Below, one piece after another: positions 5,541-10,285 of a stretch of 10,285 nucleotides of DNA (positions are counted from its first letter, which is position 1; the number at the start of each line of letters is the position of its first letter). The notes beneath the pieces are model-generated. The model was not told where the DNA came from, did no database searches, and saw only the letters and a list, made by a program, of their open reading frames with translations. The position numbers and the translations under genes were made by a program. The DNA is from Candidatus Zipacnadia bacterium (GTDB lineage: Bacteria; Armatimonadota; Zipacnadia; Zipacnadales; Zipacnadaceae), in the NCBI GenBank assembly GCA_029821455.1, contig JALGTI010000091.1:1-10285 (forward strand), in the 5' to 3' direction.

Positions 5541-6623
5541 TTACCAGCTCAGGCCAACTGGCAGGCCGGGTACGAAAGCTTCAGCGCGCCGGGGTGCGGC
5601 GGGCAGATTTGCCCGCAATGGCTGTGTACGGCTCGTGGAGCGCCAGGTGAGTTGATACTGGCCGGGTGGCGAGGCCGGGTGGGCAATCCAGTAGCGCCAT
5701 TCATCCTCCCAGCCGCGTGGTGTGTCTGCCGGCTCATGGGCCAGGCCAGGCACACATATCAACTGCTTCCAGCCTGTGATGTGGCTGTAAATCGCCTCGA
5801 CCGATTCGGGGATTGCCACTGTATCCGCTTCGCCCAGGATCACTAGCGTCGGCACCCTCACGTCCGGAGCGAAGTTGACCACGTCACAGTAGCTCGTCCC
5901 CAAGCGCATCTGCTCAACCCAGTGCGGATAGGTCGCCTCCCAGGCCAAGAGCTCGGAGCGAATGGGTTCGGAGGGGGCGGGTTGGCCGTCAGGGAGGTAA
6001 TGATAGGCCGGCAGCGGCTCATACGCCACCACAAAGCGCACCCGCTCAGGCATCAACGCAGCCACCGCCAGGGCCACACCCGCCCCCAAACCCTCACCAA
6101 AGATGCCAACCTGACTGGTCAGCACGTCCGGCTGATTGACGAACAGTTCGATCAGTTGACAGATGTTGAGCACCGCTCGCCGGAAGCAATACTCGTCGCT
6201 GTCAGGCAGGCCGGTCGGCGTCCACGCAGTATCGCCCTCTGCCAGCGGTTGCCACCGCGTAACCAGATGCGCATACAGGTCAGGCTCAGACAGATAGGGC
6301 GGAACATAGGCCACTTCGCGGATATGCACTATGGCCATAGCAACCTTCCCCCGTGCCGGAGGCAGATAGAACGCCGCACACTTCTGACCATCAATGCCGG
6401 CGTAGGTCAGCAGGGTGGTCTTCGAGTCATATTGCAATTCTGCTTCCTCCTCAGCCAGTTCCGCTATGCTCCTGCGCCAGAAGGCTTTAAAATCCGCCGG
6501 CCGGGTCAATGCATATTCGCTGTTCGCTGCTGCCTCGGGTATCCACGTCTCTGCTGAGGCTGGAACGACAAACGTGGCCAAGACGGTTGCCACAGCCACT
6601 CCGGTAACTGCTCTTCCTGTCAC
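5541..6623 (-). CDS. Exported acetyl-xylan-esterase-like (CE7) alpha/beta hydrolase without nucleophile serine
   Basis: This 360-residue protein looks like a CE7 / AXE1-type hydrolase, whose active members deacetylate xylan oligosaccharides or cephalosporins. The frame is open to 6731, but the GTG at 6623 is the better start. It has AGGTGG five bases upstream (6629-6634) and opens directly into a signal peptide of about 24 residues ending PASA before ETW. RPADFKAFWRRS near residue 42 is the typical CE7 N-terminal motif. The elbow that should read GxSxG is FGEGLGAG (G176-G180), with glycine in the serine position. The later acid and base are kept: LGEADTVAIPES (D267) and PGLAHEP (H296). A serine codon AGT becomes the observed GGT by one change. 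It may be inactive, a binding protein, or carry a sequence error. It stands alone and reads away from the small Cys gene. Confidence 0.78.
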   Translation of the reverse strand: MTGRAVTGVAVATVLATFVVPASAETWIPEAAANSEYALTRPADFKAFWRRSIAELAEEEAELQYDSKTTLLTYAGIDGQKCAAFYLPPARGKVAMAIVHIREVAYVPPYLSEPDLYAHLVTRWQPLAEGDTAWTPTGLPDSDEYCFRRAVLNICQLIELFVNQPDVLTSQVGIFGEGLGAGVALAVAALMPERVRFVVAYEPLPAYHYLPDGQPAPSEPIRSELLAWEATYPHWVEQMRLGTSYCDVVNFAPDVRVPTLVILGEADTVAIPESVEAIYSHITGWKQLICVPGLAHEPADTPRGWEDEWRYWIAHPASPPGQYQLTWRSTSRTQPLRANLPAAPRRAEAFVPGLPVGLSW

Positions 6624-6912
6624 TGCGTCCACCTGCTGATTACACAGCCGCTCGCTCCCTCCGCGTTCGGCATAGTCTGCATCGGCACAAGTAGTTACCA
6701 CATAACCCCAGGGACGCAACGGTGAGGTCACAGAAGCGGCACTAGGCAGTGAAAACAGGCGAGTTACAGGGTTGAGCCACTCTGACGCACTGACAGATGG
6801 CAGAACAGTCTATTGCGGGAGGTCAAGGTAGCTTCTCCGGTGAAAAAACATAGATCACACAGACTACCAGAGCTGAGAAGCAGTCTCTAACGCGCTCAGG
6901 AGGAGTATCAAG
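6624..6912. other. Divergent spacer between esterase-like gene and small Cys protein
   Basis: This contains the two opposing ribosome-binding sites (6629-6634 on the minus strand, 6898-6905 on the plus strand). I see no near-consensus promoter in either direction, no long hairpin and no repeat. The open frame from 6624 to 6731 on the minus strand is treated as non-coding upstream sequence. Confidence 0.4.
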
Positions 6913-7149
6913 ATGTCTAAAGGACGGAACGTGTGTCGCTGGTACGACGAGACTTCCGGAGTGAAGAGGGCGTATGACCGGGGTCTAATTGATAAACACT
7001 GGGTCGAAGACTACTGCCTCAACGGCGGCAACAACTGTGTGCGCAAAAAGAGATTCGAGGAGGAAGGCTACGTATCGCCGGACTACGTCTTACCCGACGG
7101 CTCCATAGCCGAGAATGTCAAGGCGGCGATCGAACGGGGCGACTATTGA
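6913..7149 (+). CDS. Small cysteine-containing protein of unknown function, 78 aa
   Basis: The ATG has a strong Shine-Dalgarno, AGGAGGAG (6898-6905), seven bases upstream, so the gene is very likely real despite its size. The product has no signal peptide. It has three cysteines, C8 (VCRWYD), C35 (DYCLNGG) and C42 (NNCVRKKRFEEEG), followed by SPDYVLPDGSIAENVKAAI. The NYC/DYC...GG..NCVRKKRFEEEGYxSPDYVLPDG pattern looks like a conserved small-protein family that I half remember from other anaerobes and thermophiles, sometimes poorly annotated. I cannot name it. Three cysteines and a histidine (H29) could bind zinc or an iron-sulfur cluster, but this is inference. It is flanked by minus-strand genes on both sides and is therefore monocistronic. 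Confidence 0.75.
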   Translation: MSKGRNVCRWYDETSGVKRAYDRGLIDKHWVEDYCLNGGNNCVRKKRFEEEGYVSPDYVLPDGSIAENVKAAIERGDY

Positions 7150-7204
7150 AGAGCCGTAAAGCATCCGGCCTGCGGACTATAGCTGATGTCGCAGGGGAAT
7201 AGGG

Positions 7205-8479
7205 CTAGTCACGAAATACGCTATTTCGGCGATAGACCTGTGCACCCCAGTCGACATCGTCTGGCAGCAGGAAACAGCCGCCACCTCGGGGGCTGAACTG
7301 CTCGCCAGCAAGCAGGCGGTCCAGCAGGACGCGCTGAAGCGTAGTATCGCGGGGAGCCTGCGTCAGGTCTTCCGGCACACAGCCGAAGACGCTCTTCACG
7401 AGATGAAGCTCGTCTAACACAATAGGAAAGAGATAGACCTCCTGCTGAAAGCGCACCAGATTCGAGGTGGGTGGGAGTAGCTCTTCAAGCTGAGCATCAA
7501 GCAACCAGGTGCCACAGCAGATGGCGACAAACGGCCGCTCCGGGAAATGACGGGGGAAGAATTCCAGTGCCGTGCGAAACGACACCCCGCAAAGGTCACA
7601 GGCCATCGGGCTGCCGCCGGGAATGTGGATGTTGAGTACCGGGTCGCCCGGTGCCAGTACCTGGTGCCACTCCATCGCCGGAAGTTGCACCTGCTTCTGA
7701 ACAGCAGACCCAGTTGGTAGTATCGGATTGCCAACGATTGCAGTATCTGTCAGCAGCAGTTGCGAGCTCCACCCCTCGACAGCATCGCGGTCGCTCCGGG
7801 GCAATTGGCCATCGGCCCGATAGCGGACCCCATCTTCGGCCAATGCGAGAACCTGCCCTGACACGCGATGGCGAAAAGCGCGCAGCCTATAGCCGAAGCT
7901 GCCGAACTGGAACTGAAGCCTGCTAAGGCGGTAAAGCTCGCCGTGGAGGTGATTCATAAGAAAACCATCACGGCATCCGTCCAGGCCCCAGGTATTATGG
8001 CGTTTGTGATACGCCTCCATTCGGACTCTGATTGAAGACAAGGTGTCGCGCACAATCTCAGGCGGAACTGCGTGCGCTTGATGTATCACCTGCATCTGAG
8101 GAAACCCGGAGAACAGCACGAGTGGATAAAACATCGCTGCCTCGCCCTGGAGCGTTTGGGCAAGCGTTTCCACGGAGGGCCAGTCACTGAGATTGTTCCA
8201 CGAGTACGTGGCTTTGGTGCAATGAAAGAAACAGTGATAGAAATGCCAGGCCAGGGCCTCGAGGGCTGGATTGGAGGCAATGCGCCGGCTCGTAGCGATA
8301 GCGGCCTCTGATGCTTCCGCAGGGAGTGGAATAGCTTGGCAAGCCTCAGCTACGAATTCCGGTGCTAGGAAGAAAAGCTGATCCGCCGGCATAGACTGCT
8401 GCGAGGATTCCCATTCCACCTCCAGCAATTCGGCACTTCCCGTCAGTCCTAGTCCTGCAACCACTTCGTCCAGTTTCAT
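7205..8479 (-). CDS. Acyltransferase domain protein (NAT_N / GNAT_C type), 424 aa
   Basis: A probable cytosolic acyl-CoA-dependent acyltransferase of the two-domain family whose halves are known in Pfam as NAT_N and GNAT_C (earlier a DUF5596-type family); substrate unknown. The N-terminal half (about 1-200) is helical, with LAWHFYHCFF near 77-86 and MEAYHKRHNTWGLDG near 154-168. The C-terminal GNAT-like half has LNIHIPGGSPMACDLCGVSF (282-301), FFPRHFPERPFVAICCGTWL (307-326) and LLPPTSNLVRFQQ (334-346), matching the conserved core that I recall for the family. The start ATG at 8479 has AAGGA seven bases upstream. Its full length suggests an intact gene. It is on the same strand as the zinc-ribbon gene upstream but separated from it by 128 bp, so it may have its own promoter. 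Confidence 0.8.
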   Translation of the reverse strand: MKLDEVVAGLGLTGSAELLEVEWESSQQSMPADQLFFLAPEFVAEACQAIPLPAEASEAAIATSRRIASNPALEALAWHFYHCFFHCTKATYSWNNLSDWPSVETLAQTLQGEAAMFYPLVLFSGFPQMQVIHQAHAVPPEIVRDTLSSIRVRMEAYHKRHNTWGLDGCRDGFLMNHLHGELYRLSRLQFQFGSFGYRLRAFRHRVSGQVLALAEDGVRYRADGQLPRSDRDAVEGWSSQLLLTDTAIVGNPILPTGSAVQKQVQLPAMEWHQVLAPGDPVLNIHIPGGSPMACDLCGVSFRTALEFFPRHFPERPFVAICCGTWLLDAQLEELLPPTSNLVRFQQEVYLFPIVLDELHLVKSVFGCVPEDLTQAPRDTTLQRVLLDRLLAGEQFSPRGGGCFLLPDDVDWGAQVYRRNSVFRD

Positions 8480-8607
8480 AGTGCCATCCTTCGTAGCGAA
8501 TCAGCATTTGCCACCTAGATTTGCAGTAAGTACACACCCGGCCTATGCAAATGCGTGAACTCACATGGCGCTGGCCAAGGCTCGCATACATATTGTGGCG
8601 CTGCAGC

Positions 8608-9309
8608 TTATTCGGGCCAGACCAGGATGCGGTGGCAGACCTCGCACTTGACGATAAACATGCCCTGGCGTACCTGTCCCAGACGAGCCATAGGCAATTG
8701 AGTATGGCAGCCCTCACAGGCGTTATTCACCACCGCGGCCACGGCCAGATTACCCGCCCGGCTGCGCAACTGTTCATAGGTGGTCAACAGTTGCGGTTCA
8801 ATCTGCCCGATGAGCGCTTCGCGTTGGGTCTCCAGGTCCGCCAGTTCGCCCTGCAGGCGCGCGGATTGCTCGGCAAAGGCACGCTGTTTATCCTCCAGTT
8901 GACGCTCCAATTCCGAGATCCTGCTGCGTTGCTCCTGCAACGAGCTATCCTGCTCATCCACCTGGTCGAGGAGGGCGAGTATCTCCTCCTCCAGCTTGTC
9001 CTTCAACCTGTCCAGCTCCGCAATCTTTTTCCCCAGGGCCTCAACCTGCTTCGGGTTTGTGCTGGTGGCCGCTTCCTTTGCCCGCTTGGCCCCGTCCTCT
9101 TCAGCGCCCGCCAGGCGTAACTCCTTGTCCCGCAGATCGGCCTGGCTGCGAGTGCTCTCCGCCTCCATCTGCTCAAGGTCGGCGCGCGCAGCCTCCAGCT
9201 CTCCTGCCGTGCCTGACCCATCATCCAAGGCCTTGAGAGCGTCGCTGTCCCGTGCCGTTGCCGTGTCAATCTGCTGGAGTTGATAGAGAAGCCCAAGCTG
9301 TTCCTTCAC
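8608..9309 (-). CDS. Coiled-coil protein with C-terminal C4 zinc ribbon (DUF164 / CT398-like)
   Basis: This 233-residue protein belongs to the widespread DUF164 group (zf-RING_7; CT398/CdsZ in Chlamydia), small soluble proteins with a long helical hairpin and a zinc ribbon. Residues 1-180 are almost pure coiled coil rich in Glu, Leu, Arg and Gln. The tail has CEGC (C198, C201) and CEVC (C222, C225) around QLPMARLGQVRQGMFIVK, the standard ribbon of the family. The start is GTG at 9309 with a weak GAGGGG about fourteen bases upstream. Members are thought to be scaffolds or adaptors, and their molecular role in most bacteria is unclear. The gene diverges from an FmdB zinc-ribbon gene across a spacer with an HrcA operator, so it may respond to heat stress. 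The family call is firm. Confidence 0.88.
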   Translation of the reverse strand: MKEQLGLLYQLQQIDTATARDSDALKALDDGSGTAGELEAARADLEQMEAESTRSQADLRDKELRLAGAEEDGAKRAKEAATSTNPKQVEALGKKIAELDRLKDKLEEEILALLDQVDEQDSSLQEQRSRISELERQLEDKQRAFAEQSARLQGELADLETQREALIGQIEPQLLTTYEQLRSRAGNLAVAAVVNNACEGCHTQLPMARLGQVRQGMFIVKCEVCHRILVWPE

Positions 9310-9453
9310 CGCGTGCCCACTTTCCCCTCACTGCTCATCGTGTTGATAGGGGGCCATGTTTATTTGGCAGCCTACAGCCCCGGAGGTTCGCCGTCGGATA
9401 ACTCTTGACCTTCACCCCGTGGGATGGTGGGTCATACTCTTCCGCCTCCAGGA

Positions 9454-9480
9454 TTAGCACTCGCCACAGGCGAGTGCTAA
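9454..9480. promoter_or_regulatory. CIRCE operator (HrcA binding site)
   Basis: The sequence matches TTAGCACTC-N9-GAGTGCTAA at every defined position. The N9 also pairs (GCC with GGC), so the arms are 12 bp around ACA. CIRCE is the operator of the heat-shock repressor HrcA and normally controls groESL or hrcA-grpE-dnaK-dnaJ. Here it lies 16 bp upstream of the -35 box of the FmdB gene, and 144 bp upstream of the divergent DUF164 gene start. No chaperone gene is in the window. The usual position overlaps or follows the transcription start, so which promoter it controls is not settled. Confidence 0.93.
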
Positions 9481-9496
9481 AACGCTATCGCGCTGC

Positions 9497-9525
9497 TTGA
9501 CATGCACTGCCTCCCGTACTATACT
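9497..9525 (+). promoter_or_regulatory. Sigma-70 type promoter of the FmdB-family gene
   Basis: TTGACA at 9497-9502 (consensus -35), 17 bp, then TATACT at 9520-9525 (one mismatch to TATAAT). The predicted transcription start is near 9532, giving a leader of about 38 nt. The CIRCE lies immediately upstream. Confidence 0.8.
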
Positions 9526-9569
9526 AACTGGCTACAGTAACGTAAGATCGCCTTGAGGAGTACACAGAA

Positions 9570-9839
9570 ATGCCGATTTACGAGTATAAATGTTCTAAGT
9601 GCGGCCTCCGGTTTGAAGTGCGGCAAGGTTTCAATGATAAACCAGTAGAGCATTGCCAGAACCCCGATTGCAACGGTAAAGTGCATCGCGTTTTCAGTCC
9701 CCCGGCCATCATCTTCAAAGGCAGCGGGTTCCACGTCAATGACTACGGCCGTGGCAACCACAAGCCGAGCAAGGACGACCACGCCCAAGAGACGCCGACC
9801 GAGGCCAAAGCACCGGAGCCGGCCTCGAGCAGGGACTAG
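9570..9839 (+). CDS. FmdB-family zinc-ribbon protein, 89 aa
   Basis: The N-terminus MPIYEYKCSKCG is diagnostic of the FmdB family of small zinc-ribbon proteins, named after a protein linked to regulation of formamidase and amidase genes; most members are uncharacterised. Zinc would be held by C8, C11, C29 and C34. The second pair is spaced CQNPDC (four residues between) rather than the frequent CPxC. The typical KVHRVFSPPAIIFKGSGFHVNDY follows, then about 30 residues of charged, Pro/Ala/Glu-rich disordered tail. The ATG has GAGGAG (9555-9560) nine bases upstream. The gene has its own strong promoter with an adjacent CIRCE, suggesting heat-shock control, which I do not know to be typical of FmdB genes. 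The family call is firm; the function is unknown. Confidence 0.9.
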   Translation: MPIYEYKCSKCGLRFEVRQGFNDKPVEHCQNPDCNGKVHRVFSPPAIIFKGSGFHVNDYGRGNHKPSKDDHAQETPTEAKAPEPASSRD

Positions 9840-9946
9840 ACTGCGCTAACCCTCTCTTCGGGCAGCACGACCACACCATAGCACTGTTTGTGCGCAGCAC
9901 GGATGGCGCGGCCTGCGGGCTACACATGTGTCTTCAGCTTGAGGGG
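9840..9946. other. Convergent spacer without a clear terminator
   Basis: This lies between the stop codons of the FmdB gene and the repeat protein. It contains a short perfect palindrome ACACATGTGT and only four-pair hairpins. I see no stem followed by a T-run in either direction. Confidence 0.3.
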
Positions 9947-10285
9947 CTATTGCTGCGGTGGGGTCTCGTGCTCAGTGTCCGTATCCTCAGAAGTTTCGGG
10001 TGGGGGTGCTTCTGCGTCTTCAGCAGGGGCTGGCTCCGGTGGAGGCGCGGTCAGTATCTGAATAATCTCAGCAACAATGTCGCGGTATTTCTGGTTGAGA
10101 ATTGCGATGAGCTTGAATGTGAAGCCGGGGTACTTGTGCAGGATCAGCTCAGTCACATCAGCCAGCAGGCGGGGATACTTGGCCAACACTCGCCGCTGAA
10201 CCTCAGCCAGCAGGTGAGGATATTTCTCCTTGAGGGTAGTTACTACATCCTGCAGTAGCTGGGGATACTTCTCCTGGATGAGCTT
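9947..10285 (-). CDS. 15-residue tandem-repeat helical protein with Pro/Glu-rich tail (5' end outside window)
   Basis: The minus-strand frame is open to the last base, so the start lies beyond the window; 112 residues are visible. The candidate GTG at 10189 falls inside a repeat and is not a credible start. Residues 2-76 are five back-to-back units of exactly 15 residues with consensus LxxKYPxLLADVxx: EKYPQLL, EKYPHLL, AKYPRLL, HKYPGFT and QKYRDIV each begin at the same offset. The last two units are diverged. Residues 79-112 are a low-complexity tail of Pro, Glu, Ala and Thr. The units look amphipathic and helical, with a Pro in the first four. I do not recognise a family. Surface binding or lipid/protein scaffolding is possible, but this is speculation. 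Confidence 0.72.
   Translation of the reverse strand, partial: KLIQEKYPQLLQDVVTTLKEKYPHLLAEVQRRVLAKYPRLLADVTELILHKYPGFTFKLIAILNQKYRDIVAEIIQILTAPPPEPAPAEDAEAPPPETSEDTDTEHETPPQQ
10058..10282 (-). repeat. Five tandem 45-bp coding repeats
   Basis: The five 15-residue units are also visible in the DNA at 45-bp spacing, with AAGTATCCCC, AAATATCCTC, AAGTATCCCC, AAGTACCCCG and AAATACCGCG at the same phase. The middle units share CTGCTGGCTGA. The array probably continues past the window edge, and such arrays often change copy number by slippage or recombination. Confidence 0.75.

Noticed and set aside
5922..6557. 211-residue plus-strand open frame opposite the esterase-like gene
   Set aside because: The minus strand encodes a signal peptide and CE7 motifs; the plus frame is an Arg/His/Gln-rich shadow without a start signal.
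7159..7169. 11-nt match AAGCATCCGGC to the 3' hairpin of the 82-nt repeat (2860-2870)
   Set aside because: Only one hairpin arm matches, the partner arm and the outer stem are absent, and a match this short can arise by chance, so I do not call a third copy.
8545..9120. 191-residue plus-strand open frame opposite the DUF164 gene
   Set aside because: It is a Leu/Gln-rich mirror of a coiled-coil gene; the minus strand carries the CxxC ribbon and family pattern.
9405..9438. Possible extra promoter (TTGACC ... CATACT) upstream of the CIRCE, which would put the operator after a transcription start
   Set aside because: The spacer is 22 bp, too long for a sigma-70 promoter; 9497-9525 is far better.

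Overview
The window looks like chromosomal DNA from an uncultivated, GC-rich bacterium. The gene set is a lipoprotein M48 protease, DUF164 and FmdB zinc ribbons, a GNAT_C-type acyltransferase, amidohydrolase-superfamily proteins and a CE7-like esterase. Together with an HrcA operator (CIRCE) and GTAGGGGCG- or CCCCCTCTCC-type intergenic palindromes, this would fit Armatimonadota, Chloroflexota or a neighbouring lineage. That placement is an inference: there is no rRNA or other marker gene. I saw no tRNA, rRNA, transposase, integrase, CRISPR array or phage gene.

Left part (1-2697). A secreted-looking beta-rich protein enters from the left edge and ends inside a nested palindrome (387-455). Facing it on the minus strand is a probable three-gene operon, read 2697 to 598. 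It holds a metal-dependent amidohydrolase with its ligands intact, a translationally coupled relative that has lost the metal-binding HxH, and a small protein of unknown function.

Middle (2698-5540). A 397-bp divergent spacer carries one copy of an 82-nt structured repeat (2844-2925) and a near-consensus sigma-70 promoter. The promoter drives a 714-residue lipoprotein with an M48 zinc-protease domain, TPR-like helices and an unusually long helical C-terminal region. The spacer after this gene holds a second nested palindrome (5254-5345), the second copy of the 82-nt repeat (5351-5432, same length, about 77% identical, with a compensatory change in a hairpin) and a terminator-like hairpin.

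Right part (5541-10285). On the minus strand are an exported CE7/acetyl-xylan-esterase-like hydrolase whose nucleophile serine position is glycine, a GNAT_C-type acyltransferase, and a coiled-coil DUF164 zinc-ribbon protein. A 78-residue Cys-containing protein lies on the plus strand between the first two. The DUF164 gene diverges from an FmdB-type zinc-ribbon gene, and the spacer between them carries a perfect CIRCE plus a near-perfect promoter, so at least one of the pair is probably under HrcA heat-shock control. The window closes inside a minus-strand gene made of 15-residue KYPxLL repeats.

The genes do not form one obvious pathway. The strongest leads are the 82-nt structured repeat, the CIRCE placed upstream of an FmdB gene, two probable pseudoenzymes (amidohydrolase-like and esterase-like), and the 15-residue repeat protein.
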